Positions 28,004 through 37,709 of a stretch of 64,000 nucleotides of DNA are shown here, piece after piece; positions within the stretch are counted from its first letter, which is position 1; each line of letters starts with the position of its first letter. Origin of the DNA: a bacterium (GTDB lineage Bacteria > Planctomycetota > UBA1135 > UBA2386); the NCBI GenBank assembly GCA_024743115.1, contig JANSXC010000004.1:266113-330112 (forward strand). Direction: 5' to 3'. Both the position numbers and the translations under genes were made by a program. The notes under the pieces were generated by a model, which saw nothing but the letters and a program-made list of their open reading frames with translations, searched no databases and had not been told where the DNA came from.

Positions 28004-30577
28004 GTGAACTGCCACGCGATCCTGTTCTCGCTGTTCCGGCTCCTGACGGTCAGGTCCCTGACGTTCGCAGCCGTCGCGATGGGGTTCCTGCTGCCGGGGC
28101 TCGCGGCCCAGAAGTTCGAATCGGGCTGGCGGGGTCAGCCCGACGCGATCTGGTTCGGGCCGGAGTATTGGGCCAACCGCCTGCAGGATTGGGAGCGGCG
28201 CAACGGCCGGGCGGAGTGCACACGCGCGCGGTTGCCGATGCGGACTCTGCACCTGACGACGTGGCGGGCCCAGCATCGGCGCGGCGACCTGAAGCTGCGG
28301 GTGCGGGTCGGTCGCGCGGATGGCGTGCCGGGTGAGGCTGCCGGGCTGCCCGCGACCGCGTTCGCAGGGATCCTCGTTGGCGCCGGGCATCCGGAGCTCG
28401 ATCCGCGCGGGGCGTGCCTCGTGCAGTCGGCACCCGGGCCGGACGGTGGTTGTGTCTTCGGGATCGACGGCAAGGGCACGCTCTTCCTGCGCCAGAATCT
28501 CGCGCGCAAGGAGCGCCTCGAGGCCACGAAGCCGCTTGTCGGCGGCGGGGCGGTGCTGAATGAAGTCCTGCTCGACCTGCGGGTCGTGCCGGGGCGCAAG
28601 TTCGCCAAGCTCCTGGGCAAGGCCCTCGCGCCCGACGGTACGCTGCTCGGGGAGGTCGCGCTGAAGAAGGTTCCCAACGCCGATGTAATGGGCAATCTCG
28701 CGCTCGTCAGTCATCGCGGCGGCAACAAGGATCGCGCGCGGTTCTGGTTCTCTGGCTGGCGCGCCGAGGGGCGAATGCTGCAGCACGAGCCGAATCGTGG
28801 ACTCGGACCGATCGTCGCGGCGTTCCACACGTTGTCGCGCGGCGTGCTCAAGATGTCGGCCGTGATGGCGCCGTGTGTCGGCGAGGTCGGGCTCGAGGTC
28901 GAGCGCGGCGGCAAGTGGACCGAGGTCGCACGCGAGCGCTTCACGGCGCCGGACTACACCGCGGTGTTCCGGATCGAGGGCTGGCGGGCCGCCGCGCGCG
29001 TACCGTATCGCCTGCGCTACGGCAGTGCGACCTACGAGGGTGCGATTCGCGCGGAGCCGGCCGGGCGCGAGCTGCGGCTCGGCGCACTGACGTGCGTGCA
29101 TCAGGTCAAGCACGGTTTCGGGCGCGCCGGTTACCCGTGGTCCGAGAACGCGCTGTGGTTTCCGCACGCGGATCTCACCACGCGGCTCGAACAGCAGAAC
29201 CCCGACCTGCTCTTCTTCGCCGGCGATCAGATCTACGAGGGCGCGAGCCCGACGCCACCCTCGCGTGGTGACGATGCAGGGCTCGATTACCTCTACAAGT
29301 GGTACCTGTTCTGTTGGGCGTTCCGTGACGTCGCACGCGAGCGACCCGCGGCGATCATCATCGACGACCATGACGTGTTTCAGGGCAACCTGTGGGGCGC
29401 CGGTGGTCGCAAGACCGACCGTGACAACAAGGGTGGCTACGTGATGCCCGCCGACTGGGTGCGGATGGTCGAGCGCACGCAGACGAGCCACCTGCCCGAT
29501 CCGGTCGATCCACGGCCGATCGAGCAGGGCATCGGGGTCTATTTCACGAGTCTGCTCTACGGCGGGGTCGATTTTGCGATCCTCGAGGATCGCAAGTTCA
29601 AGTCGGGGCCCAACGGTCTCGTCGAGCACGGCGGACCGCGGCCCGACCACATCAATGATCCCGACTTCGATGCGAGCGAGGCCGATATTGCGGGCGCGGA
29701 GCTGCTTGGTGAACGGCAGCTCGCATTCCTCGAACGCTGGGCGCGCGATTGGCGCGGTGTCGAACTCAAGGCCGTGCTCTCGCAGACGATCTTCGCCAAC
29801 GTCGCGACGCACCACGGACCGCGGCAGACGTTCCTCATCGCGGACATGGACAGCAACGGCTGGCCGCAGTCGGGTCGCAACGCGGCGTTGCGGGCGATCC
29901 GCAAGGCGTTTGCGCCGATGATCGCGGGCGACCAGCATCTCGGTACCCTCGTGCATCACGGCGTCGAGGGCTATCGCGACGCGGGCTGGTCGTTCTGCGT
30001 GCCAGCAATGGCCAACTTCTACCTGCGGTCGTGGCGGCCGCCGGAGCCCGGGCTCAATCACGAGGAGGGCATGCCCGAGGTGACGGGCGACTACGTCGAC
30101 GGCTTCGGCAACATGATCTCCGTGTTTGCGACGACCAACGTCGACGGACCGTCGGGGCGCGAGCCCGCGGCCCTGCACGATCTCAATCCCGGTTACGGCA
30201 TCGTGGCGTTCGATCCGAAGTCGCACGCGATCCGATTCGAGTGCTGGCCACGCTACGCGGACCCGGCCGTCGACAAGCAGTACGCGGGCTGGCCGGTGAC
30301 GATCGAGCAGACCGACAACTACGCCAGGAGTCCGATCGCGCGGCTGCCGCGGATCGAGGTAACGGGCTGCGAGCGACCCGTGATCGCGGTCGAGAACATC
30401 CGCGGTGATCTGGTCTACGCGCTGCGGTCCGCGCGCTCGGAGTTCCGGCCGCCGGTGTTCGAGATGGGCAAGTACCGTGTGACCGTCAGCGACGGCAGCG
30501 GCGAGGAAGCGCGCACCAAGGTGCTCGAGCTGTCGCCGACCAGCAACCCCGACGAAGTCGTGACGGTCGATCTCTGA
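28004..30577 (+). CDS. PhoD-like (alkaline phosphatase D family) metallophosphoesterase, secreted
   Basis: Signal peptide ...MGFLLPGLAAQ; DLLFFAGDQIYEG, AAIIIDDHDVFQGNLWG, PMIAGDQHLGTLVHHG; GTG start inferred. Confidence 0.82.
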   Translation: MNCHAILFSLFRLLTVRSLTFAAVAMGFLLPGLAAQKFESGWRGQPDAIWFGPEYWANRLQDWERRNGRAECTRARLPMRTLHLTTWRAQHRRGDLKLRVRVGRADGVPGEAAGLPATAFAGILVGAGHPELDPRGACLVQSAPGPDGGCVFGIDGKGTLFLRQNLARKERLEATKPLVGGGAVLNEVLLDLRVVPGRKFAKLLGKALAPDGTLLGEVALKKVPNADVMGNLALVSHRGGNKDRARFWFSGWRAEGRMLQHEPNRGLGPIVAAFHTLSRGVLKMSAVMAPCVGEVGLEVERGGKWTEVARERFTAPDYTAVFRIEGWRAAARVPYRLRYGSATYEGAIRAEPAGRELRLGALTCVHQVKHGFGRAGYPWSENALWFPHADLTTRLEQQNPDLLFFAGDQIYEGASPTPPSRGDDAGLDYLYKWYLFCWAFRDVARERPAAIIIDDHDVFQGNLWGAGGRKTDRDNKGGYVMPADWVRMVERTQTSHLPDPVDPRPIEQGIGVYFTSLLYGGVDFAILEDRKFKSGPNGLVEHGGPRPDHINDPDFDASEADIAGAELLGERQLAFLERWARDWRGVELKAVLSQTIFANVATHHGPRQTFLIADMDSNGWPQSGRNAALRAIRKAFAPMIAGDQHLGTLVHHGVEGYRDAGWSFCVPAMANFYLRSWRPPEPGLNHEEGMPEVTGDYVDGFGNMISVFATTNVDGPSGREPAALHDLNPGYGIVAFDPKSHAIRFECWPRYADPAVDKQYAGWPVTIEQTDNYARSPIARLPRIEVTGCERPVIAVENIRGDLVYALRSARSEFRPPVFEMGKYRVTVSDGSGEEARTKVLELSPTSNPDEVVTVDL

Positions 30578-30579
30578 GA

Positions 30580-31677
30580 TCAGCGCACGCCGCGCCTCTT
30601 GCCTGGCGCGCGTCCCTCTGGCTGGGGCTGGGGCGCCGGGTCGGCGGTCGGGCCGCCCTGGACCCGTACGACGAACACCGTGCGTTCGCCGTTGAGCGGT
30701 GGTAGCGCCAGCAGCACGAGGTGTCCCGGCTGCAGTTCGACCGCGGCCTCGACCTGGCGAGCTTGCAGGCTCGGCAGCTGGAGCTTCACCTTCATCGTCG
30801 TGCCGGGCAGCGTCGTTTCGAACTCGGGGATCGGCCGCTGCAGTTCTGCGACGGATGCGTCGAGCGACAGCCCGAGCAGTCCGTTCTCCAGCGGTGCTAC
30901 GGCGGCCTGCATCACGATGCCGTCCTGGATGACGTCGACGACCGGGTCCGCGACGAAAGCGTTCTTCGCGACTTCGAGATCGAAGTCCTTCACGTAGGCC
31001 GTCTGATTGATCGTCGACATGTGCGCCACCTGCAGCGGGTGGACGTGCACTTGCTGGCTCGTGACCTTCTTGACGCCGTCGAGGTCGTGCATCGCGGTCA
31101 GGAATCGCCGGGTCGCGGCGCCCGGCGCCAAGATCTGCGTGAGGTAGGGCGGTTCGGGGTCCGCTTCGGTCGGCTTCTCCTTCGCGGCCTCGGGCGGGGT
31201 CCGGGGATCCGCGGCTTTGGGCGGTGGCGTGAGTGCCGGCTTGATGCGCTGGAGGAACGTGACTTCGGGCAGCGTCAGGCACTCGTAGCTGACGAGCACG
31301 GGCTGCGTGCGTTCGCCGCGCGCCGCGGCGAGGAAGCGGCCGATCCAGGCCTGTTGCTCGGGGCGGCCCAGGGCGACGACCCAACGTTCGCCGACGGGGT
31401 TGATCTCCTCGTTGCCGCGGAGTCCCGGCTTGACGAAAGCGCGTAGCAGACGCGCGATCGCGCCTGCGCCGATGGTCGTTTCCAGCTGCTTGTCGGCGCT
31501 CGGGATCCCGAAGCGCGGCGGTTCGAAGCGCGGCGCGCGATCCCGCGCAAGGCGATGCACGAGGTCGCCGACGTCGTAGATCTGCGCGACGCGGCCATCA
31601 GCGGAGGGGCTGGCCTGCGCCGCAAGGGGCGCGGTGGCCGTGAACAGAGCGAGCGGCAGGCAGTGAGGCAGTCTCAT
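30580..31677 (-). CDS. Secreted hypothetical protein
   Basis: Signal peptide MRLPHCLPLALFTATAPLAAQ; downstream of the ECF/anti-sigma pair. Confidence 0.65.
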   Translation of the reverse strand: MRLPHCLPLALFTATAPLAAQASPSADGRVAQIYDVGDLVHRLARDRAPRFEPPRFGIPSADKQLETTIGAGAIARLLRAFVKPGLRGNEEINPVGERWVVALGRPEQQAWIGRFLAAARGERTQPVLVSYECLTLPEVTFLQRIKPALTPPPKAADPRTPPEAAKEKPTEADPEPPYLTQILAPGAATRRFLTAMHDLDGVKKVTSQQVHVHPLQVAHMSTINQTAYVKDFDLEVAKNAFVADPVVDVIQDGIVMQAAVAPLENGLLGLSLDASVAELQRPIPEFETTLPGTTMKVKLQLPSLQARQVEAAVELQPGHLVLLALPPLNGERTVFVVRVQGGPTADPAPQPQPEGRAPGKRRGVR

Positions 31678-31696
31678 GGTCGGAGGCTCCTTCGAA

Positions 31697-32302
31697 CTAC
31701 TCGAGGACGTGGGCGATGGTTTTCGTGACGCCGCGGATCGTGATCGCGTGATCGGTCGGGGCGTCGGGGCGGTCGTGCGGCCCGGATTCGTAGGCCCGCG
31801 TCGCGTGGTGGGTCTGAACACCGGCGAGCCCGAGGCGGGTCACGACGTGGCGTTCGCTGGTCGAGCCTGCGAGTCGCGAGCTCGCGACGCGGTGGTCGAT
31901 CACGCGGCCGGCCGTCGGCAGGTTCGGGCGTGGCAGTGGCGCGACGTCCGTCGCGTCGCGTTTCGTCGTCGCTGTGTTCGTGGACCAGAACACCAGGCCC
32001 GACGCGACGAGCAGGGCGGCCGCGATCAGTCCCGCGGCAGCGAGCAACGGTCCGGATGTCCGCGACGCGTTCGTCACGGGGTCGACAGCGACCGGCGCCG
32101 GTTTGCCCGCGACCGGTTTGCCCGCGACCGGTTTGCCAGCGACCGGGGCGTGGGCGACGGCCGCGAGCGCCTCGCGCAAAGCAGCGAACGACGGCAGCGC
32201 CTCGGGGTGCGCGAGCAGCCACTCGCGAGCGCGCGCATCGCCGAGCGGATCGATGCCGCGATCGAGCAACTGCTGCAAGAACGGCGGGATGGCGTCGGTC
32301 AT
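31697..32302 (-). CDS. Single-pass membrane anti-sigma-like protein
   Basis: Cytoplasmic N-terminus, (VAGKP)3, TM LLAAAGLIAAALLVASGLVFW; ATGA overlap with the ECF sigma gene. Confidence 0.6.
   Translation of the reverse strand: MTDAIPPFLQQLLDRGIDPLGDARAREWLLAHPEALPSFAALREALAAVAHAPVAGKPVAGKPVAGKPAPVAVDPVTNASRTSGPLLAAAGLIAAALLVASGLVFWSTNTATTKRDATDVAPLPRPNLPTAGRVIDHRVASSRLAGSTSERHVVTRLGLAGVQTHHATRAYESGPHDRPDAPTDHAITIRGVTKTIAHVLE
32101..32145. repeat. 3 x 15-bp in-frame tandem repeat GTTTGCC[C/A]GCGACCG
   Basis: Read directly; encodes (VAGKP)3 on the minus strand. Confidence 0.95.
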
Positions 32303-32814
32303 CGATCCTCTCCGTTACGTTGGGCGGCCCAGAGGCGATTGCGGGCGCGGTGCAAGTGCGACTTCACGGTGCCGGCCGGGATCCTGAGTTCGACCGCGAT
32401 GCCGGCGATCGACTCGCCGTCGCGGTGGAACCGCAGCAGGATCTCGCGTTCCTGTGGTGGCAGGCGCTGCAGCAGCACCGCGGCGTCGTCACGCGCGGCG
32501 GCCCAGGTCGCGGGGTCCGCGGTGCTGGCAGCCAGGTGGTCCGGCAGTTCGTCGGTTGGCTGGCTGCGCCGGTCGCGGGCATCGAGGAACGCGCGGAACC
32601 CGATGCGCAGCAGCCAGGACCTGCCGCTGCCGAGCGTGGGGTCGAACGTGTGTCGTGAGCGCCAGGCTCGCGCCAACGTCTCCTGATGCAGGTCGTCGAT
32701 CTCGGTCGGGGCGAGTCGGCGCAGGAACGCCCGCAGCGGCCGTTCCATCGCGGTGAGCAGGCCCTGGATCCGGGCGTCGGGCGCAGCTCTGTCCTCGGTC
32801 ATCGGGTCCGGCAT
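32299..32814 (-). CDS. RNA polymerase ECF-type sigma factor
   Basis: EIDDLHQETLARAWRSRHTFDPTLGSGRSWLLRIGFRAFLDARDRR..., LPPQEREILLRFHRDGESIAGIAVELRIPAGTVKSHLHRARNRL. Confidence 0.88.
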   Translation of the reverse strand: MPDPMTEDRAAPDARIQGLLTAMERPLRAFLRRLAPTEIDDLHQETLARAWRSRHTFDPTLGSGRSWLLRIGFRAFLDARDRRSQPTDELPDHLAASTADPATWAAARDDAAVLLQRLPPQEREILLRFHRDGESIAGIAVELRIPAGTVKSHLHRARNRLWAAQRNGEDR

Positions 32815-32851
32815 CGCGGGTATCAGGCTTACCGGCCGCGGGCGCGAAAGG

Positions 32852-32866
32852 TTGCAGAACCTGCAA
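32852..32866. promoter_or_regulatory. Palindrome TTGCAG-AAC-CTGCAA upstream of the ECF operon
   Basis: Perfect 6-3-6 inverted repeat about 40 bp before ATG 32814. Confidence 0.4.
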
Positions 32867-32930
32867 GAAGGTGGCGACGGGCGCAGAGTGCGCCGATTTG
32901 CCCGATCTCGGCCGGTTGTGGCCACCGGCC

Positions 32931-34061
32931 TCAACGCAGTCGCGCGGCGATCTCTTTGGCGACCCACGCGTTGCCGGCCGCGCTCATGTGGCCGACGACG
33001 TACTTCCGCTTCAGCGTGCGGTCCTTCGCGATCATGGCGAGGAACTTCGTCTGCAGGTCGAGAGTCTCGGCGCCATGAGTCGCTGCGTGGGTGAGCAGCT
33101 CGACCGCTTCCGGCTCGTCCCAGTAGCCCTGCAATACGACGAGCCACGGGATGTCGAGTTCACGGCAGCGCTTGCCGAGGCGTTCGAGCAGCAGCTTGCT
33201 GATCGCGAAGCCCTGGTCTTCGTCGTGGACCCAGATCTCGCGCTGCTCCGAGACCCACCACTTGGGCGCGATGTTCCAGATCAGCGTGTCCATCGCGGCG
33301 CTGTAACCGAGCGCACGCCGCAGGTACTGCGAATCGAGTTCGTTGTCGTGCGCCGAGTCCGGGACGGGAACGCCCCGCGCGGCGAGTTGGCCGTCGACGA
33401 CGTCGAACCACGGGATGTTCGTGAATCGACGACTCTGGCGGCAGCGTGCGATGTCGTCGGGGATGAAGCTCAGCACGAGCTGCGCGGTCGGGTACTCGGC
33501 GATGAGCCGCTCGGCGCGTAGCACGATCTGCGCGAGCGAATAGCCGAAGACGCCACCGTTGAGCACGGGGCGCTGCAGGCGACGCTCGAGTTCGGCGGGC
33601 CACGTTTCGGCATCACCGACCTGGTCACCGAAAGCGAACGAGTCACCGGCCGCGACGATCCAGCGATCGCCGGTCGGGCGGGGTCCGCCGTTCTGGCGAA
33701 TCCCGCGCTCGTCGATCGTGACCATCGCCTGCCAGCGGTTGTCCGCGCTCTGGAAGCCGGGCCGTGGGATGTAGCCGAGCTCGGGATCGTGAGCCGCGGG
33801 ATAGCCGCGGCGGATCAGGTCGATGCGGAGGTCGCGGTAGCTGCCCGCCATGAACGGCGAGACACCCTTGCTCGCACGAAAGCCGCGGGCCGCGATCTCG
33901 GCCACGACGAACAGGGCCAGAATGGGGACGAGCGCGAACAGCAGCTTTTTGCGCCGCGACAATCGCCGCTTTTGCGGCGGCGCTGTCGGTGCGGTGGCTT
34001 CGTTCTGCTGGCTCGGCGTCACGCTTCGTAGAGGTCGACCTATTCGGCGTGAAAGCGCCAC
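32931..34061 (-). CDS. Membrane-anchored SGNH/GDSL-like hydrolase
   Basis: TM LLFALVPILALFVVAEI; GDRWIVAAGDSFAFGDQVGDAETWPAELE; alternative GTG start at 34022 would avoid the pyrC overlap. Confidence 0.75.
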   Translation of the reverse strand: MALSRRIGRPLRSVTPSQQNEATAPTAPPQKRRLSRRKKLLFALVPILALFVVAEIAARGFRASKGVSPFMAGSYRDLRIDLIRRGYPAAHDPELGYIPRPGFQSADNRWQAMVTIDERGIRQNGGPRPTGDRWIVAAGDSFAFGDQVGDAETWPAELERRLQRPVLNGGVFGYSLAQIVLRAERLIAEYPTAQLVLSFIPDDIARCRQSRRFTNIPWFDVVDGQLAARGVPVPDSAHDNELDSQYLRRALGYSAAMDTLIWNIAPKWWVSEQREIWVHDEDQGFAISKLLLERLGKRCRELDIPWLVVLQGYWDEPEAVELLTHAATHGAETLDLQTKFLAMIAKDRTLKRKYVVGHMSAAGNAWVAKEIAARLR

Positions 34062-35071
34062 GCGATCGTCTCACCGGCGCGCATCGGCACGACGCGCTCG
34101 TCGCCGAACGCCAGCTCCTCGGGGACGGTGACCGGCTCGCGCGTGAGCGTGACCGTCGTCGTGTTGCGCGGCAGGCCGTAGAAGTCCGGTCCGCGCTCGC
34201 TCGCGAACGCGGCGAGTCGGTCGAGCTGGCCCGCGGCATCGAAGGCTTCCGCGTAGAGTTCGAGGGCGTTGTGTGCGGTGTAGATGCCTGCGCAGCCGCA
34301 GTCGCTCTCCTTGGCCGTACGCGGATGCGGCGCGCTGTCGGTGCCGAGGAAGAAGCGCTCGTTGGTCGTCGCGGCTGCGATGAGCGCCTGGCGATGACTC
34401 TCGCGCTTCAGCACCGGCAGGCAGTAGGCGTGCGGTCGCAGACCACCACGGAAGATCTCGTTGCGGTTCCACAGCAGGTGGTGGGCGGTAATCGTGCCGG
34501 CGACGCCGGTCCGCGCATTCGTCACGAACTCGACCCCGTCGGCCGTCGTGACGTGCTCGAGCACGACACGCAGCTCGGGGTAGTCATCGACGATTGCAGC
34601 GAACGGCCCGGCCAGGAACGTGGCCTCGCGGTCGAACACGTCGACGTCCGAGTGGGTCACTTCGCCGTGGATGAGCAGTGGCAGGTCGTGCTGCTCCATT
34701 GCCGCGAGCGCGGGTCGCACGTTCTCGAGGCCCGTGACGCCGTTGTCGGAGTTCGTCGTCGCTCCGGCCGGATAGTATTTCACGCCGTGAACGAAGCCGC
34801 TCGCCTTCGCGCGCTCGATCTCTTCGGGCGGCGTGCGGTCGGTCAGGTAGAGCGTCATCAGCGGCTCGAACGAGCTACCCTCGGGTCGCGCCGCGAGAAT
34901 GCGCTCACGATACTCGTGAGCCGCGCTCACCGTCGTGACCGGCGGTTTGAGGTTGGGCATCACGATGGCGCGAGCGAACTGACGCGCGGTGTCGCCGACG
35001 ACGTCGGCCATGCCGGGGCCGTCGCGCAGATGGAGATGCCAGTCGTCGGGTCGAGGCAGGGTGAGGCGCAT
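34040..35071 (-). CDS. pyrC: Dihydroorotase
   Basis: MRLTLPRPDDWHLHLRDGPGMADVVGDTARQFARAIVMPNLKPPV...VKYYPAGATTNSDNGV...FLGTDSAPHPRTAKE. Confidence 0.95.
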   Translation of the reverse strand: MRLTLPRPDDWHLHLRDGPGMADVVGDTARQFARAIVMPNLKPPVTTVSAAHEYRERILAARPEGSSFEPLMTLYLTDRTPPEEIERAKASGFVHGVKYYPAGATTNSDNGVTGLENVRPALAAMEQHDLPLLIHGEVTHSDVDVFDREATFLAGPFAAIVDDYPELRVVLEHVTTADGVEFVTNARTGVAGTITAHHLLWNRNEIFRGGLRPHAYCLPVLKRESHRQALIAAATTNERFFLGTDSAPHPRTAKESDCGCAGIYTAHNALELYAEAFDAAGQLDRLAAFASERGPDFYGLPRNTTTVTLTREPVTVPEELAFGDERVVPMRAGETIAWRFHAE

Positions 35072-35134
35072 GCGGCGGGTGACGATATCGCCTCGCTGCG
35101 GCGATTCTTCACCCCGAATCGCGCGGGCGGCGAC

Positions 35135-36226
35135 CTACGGCTTCGCGGCGGACCGATCGTGGCTGCGCCGAGCTTCGGCGAGTCGCTGGAGCACGGGCTG
35201 GATGTGCGCCATGACCGCCGCGAACCCGATGACGGCCCAGGCCAGGCACAGGACGAGTTCGAGGCCGACGCAGGCCTTGGCTGCGCCGGATTGGGGAACG
35301 ATGTCGAGCGTGCTCTGACTCGTGGCGATGAAGAACGAGAAGAACAGCCAGTCGCCGAGGCCTGGTGTGCTCGCCGGGTCGGCGAGGCGAAACGCGGACG
35401 GATCGAGGTGATGGATGGTGCCGTGGATGCCCGCGAACACGATCGTGAGCAGCAGGTAGCCGATCGCAAAGGCGCCGACCGGGATGTAGAGCGCGCGCAG
35501 GTACTCGGCGAGCTCGGCGAGGAAGCGCAGCCGCAGGTGAAACCAGCGCGTGACGGTGAGGGTGGCGAAGAACAGCAGTCCTGGCAGCCCGAACAGGTAG
35601 ATCGCGGTCAGCCCCGCGATGAGGTAGGGCGAGAGGTGGTTCGCCTCGGCGGCGACGAGCTGCCAGGCCCACACGTAGCCGGCGAGCGCAACGAGAGCCA
35701 TCAGCACGAGTGGCAGGTTCGAGGTCGGCAGCCCGGCGCGCCGTCGGTTGATCGTTCGGGCGATCTCGGTGACCGGCAGGAAGATCGAGGTCGGCAGCAG
35801 GCCACCGAGCAGGCCGAGCCACGCGAGCGGCAGCGCGAGGCCGATACCAGCCAGCAATCCCGTGCCGAATACGAGGCGCAGCATGTCGGCCAGTTCGGTG
35901 ATCGGTGCCGGCCGCGTAGCCCAGACGAATCCACAGCCGAGCGCGAGCAGTGGGGGCACGATCACGCCGACGCCGTTGCCGGGGACGAGGCCGATCACGA
36001 GTGCTGCGCCGATTCCGATCACGAACGTCGCAGCGGCACCGAGGCGCGCACTGGCGCCGCCGGGCGCGCGCATGCCGAACAGCATGCCGATCGCGCTGCT
36101 CACCCCGCCCGTCATCATCAGGTCGAAGCTGCGCGGACTCACCATGTAGGCGAACGGCAGCACGAAGAGCGTCGTGACGACGCCGACCGCGATGGCGACT
36201 CGCAGGATCGCGACGAGGAGAGGCAC
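35135..36226 (-). CDS. Polytopic membrane protein with ion-channel-like C-terminal pore hairpin
   Basis: Multiple hydrophobic segments; C-terminal GDWLFFSFFIATSQSTLDIVPQSGAAKACVGLELVLCLAWAVIGFAAVMAHI resembles Ion_trans_2 layout without TVGYG. Confidence 0.55.
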   Translation of the reverse strand: MPLLVAILRVAIAVGVVTTLFVLPFAYMVSPRSFDLMMTGGVSSAIGMLFGMRAPGGASARLGAAATFVIGIGAALVIGLVPGNGVGVIVPPLLALGCGFVWATRPAPITELADMLRLVFGTGLLAGIGLALPLAWLGLLGGLLPTSIFLPVTEIARTINRRRAGLPTSNLPLVLMALVALAGYVWAWQLVAAEANHLSPYLIAGLTAIYLFGLPGLLFFATLTVTRWFHLRLRFLAELAEYLRALYIPVGAFAIGYLLLTIVFAGIHGTIHHLDPSAFRLADPASTPGLGDWLFFSFFIATSQSTLDIVPQSGAAKACVGLELVLCLAWAVIGFAAVMAHIQPVLQRLAEARRSHDRSAAKP

Positions 36227-36346
36227 CGGCGCATGTTACCGGGTCGTCGGGCAACCCAACGCGTAGCCGTGGTCCTTCTGCTCTTGAAAACGACCGGGAC
36301 CGCAAGGCGATCGCCGTCTGGATCGAATCGCTGCTCTGAATTAAGC

Positions 36347-36379
36347 GGAACCGGACCGGTTTGACGCCGGCCCGGTTCC
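36347..36379. other. Intergenic inverted repeat GGAACCGGACCGG-N7-CCGGCCCGGTTCC
   Basis: 13-bp arms with one mismatch, 7-nt loop. Confidence 0.6.
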
Positions 36380-36567
36380 ATCGGGGAGAACCATGCGCGC
36401 GGTCGTCACTCCGCGCTCACTGATTACCTATCGCGAAGTCGGGGGTTGGTAACCTATACCGATACGGAAGTGGTGACGTTCTCGTTCGACTTCTCCTCGG
36501 CTCGCCGCGCCCGGTTGGCGATCACCGGTCGGCTCACGGACTCGTTTGCGCGTGGTCGGGAGGTCCA

Positions 36568-37689
36568 ATGACCTTCCCGTTGATCGCCGCTCTCGTGCTC
36601 ACGCTGGCGACGATGCCGGTCGTGTTCGTGCTCGCGATCGTGCAATGGCTGCGGCGGCGGCCGCAGCGCCGACTGTGGCGAACGGCGCTTTGGACCCACT
36701 GCGTCCTGTTTACGCTGCATCTCTTCGCGACGTTCCCGCTCGCGCTCGGCTATCTCGGTGCGCATCACCTCGGCACGCGGCCGCCCGACCGACCGTATGC
36801 CGGGCCGCGGCTCGATGCTGGCGGCGAATTGCTCGTGCAGTCGACCAGCACGCTGCGTGCCGAGTCACGAGGCGACGTGACGGTTGCGCCCGATGTGGTC
36901 GCTGCGGCGAAAGCGCGCGCCCATCGGATCGCCAGTAGCGATGGCGTGACCCTGCGGCTGTTTCGACTCGAAGCGAAGGTGGCCGAGCCGCGCGCCGTGG
37001 TCTTGCTCGTGCATGGTTTGTTCCGTTGCGCGGTCGAACTCGAAGTCGTCGCGGGGATGTTTCGCGATCTCGGCTGCGAGTGCTGGCTGCTCGACCTCCG
37101 CAACCACGGCGGCAGCACTCGTGCGCCGTTCACGGGTGGTTTGCGCGAAAGCGACGATGTCGTCGCGGCTGCGGCCCACGTTCGCGGTGTCGTTGGCCCC
37201 AGGACGCCGCTCGTGCTCTACGGCGTGAGTCTGGGTTCGATTGCCTCGGCGCTCGCACTGCCGCGGATCGACGGCGTTGCGGGTGTCGTGTTCGACTCGC
37301 CGATCGAAGACCTGCACGCGGCGGCGCACCGGATGCTCTCGTTTCGGCGGCCCGGGGACCGGCGCTCGTGGTTCGCGATGGTCGAGCCGTGGCGGTCGCT
37401 GATCATCGCGGCGCTCGGCGCCTGGAGCGGGTTTCGGTTGACGGATGTCTCGCCCGTCGAAGTGCTCGCAACGCTGCCGCACGATCTGCCGGTGCTGCTG
37501 ATCGGGGGCGGCCAAGACAACCGGGCGCCGGCCGCGACGATCGAGCGGATGTTCTCCCGCCTGCCCATGCCGGCCGAGCTCCGCGAACTCTGGATCGAGC
37601 CGCTGGGGGGGCACGGTGACCTCGCGCGCCAGATGCCTGCCGAATACCGCCAGCGCCTCGCTGCCCTGTTGGATCGGCTGCGGCGGTGA
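36568..37689 (+). CDS. Alpha/beta hydrolase, membrane-anchored
   Basis: VVLLVHGLFRCAVELEVVAGMFRDLGCECWLLDLRNHGGS, LVLYGVSLGSIASALAL (GxSxG). Confidence 0.8.
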   Translation: MTFPLIAALVLTLATMPVVFVLAIVQWLRRRPQRRLWRTALWTHCVLFTLHLFATFPLALGYLGAHHLGTRPPDRPYAGPRLDAGGELLVQSTSTLRAESRGDVTVAPDVVAAAKARAHRIASSDGVTLRLFRLEAKVAEPRAVVLLVHGLFRCAVELEVVAGMFRDLGCECWLLDLRNHGGSTRAPFTGGLRESDDVVAAAAHVRGVVGPRTPLVLYGVSLGSIASALALPRIDGVAGVVFDSPIEDLHAAAHRMLSFRRPGDRRSWFAMVEPWRSLIIAALGAWSGFRLTDVSPVEVLATLPHDLPVLLIGGGQDNRAPAATIERMFSRLPMPAELRELWIEPLGGHGDLARQMPAEYRQRLAALLDRLRR

Positions 37690-37709
37690 CGCCGACCGCA
37701 GGTGACCTG

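Noticed and set aside
27812-31384. 1190-aa minus-strand ORF
   Set aside because: Shadow frame opposite the PhoD-like gene, also overlapping other confident genes.
33989-36364. 791-aa plus-strand ORF
   Set aside because: Shadow of pyrC and the membrane protein; no recognisable domains.
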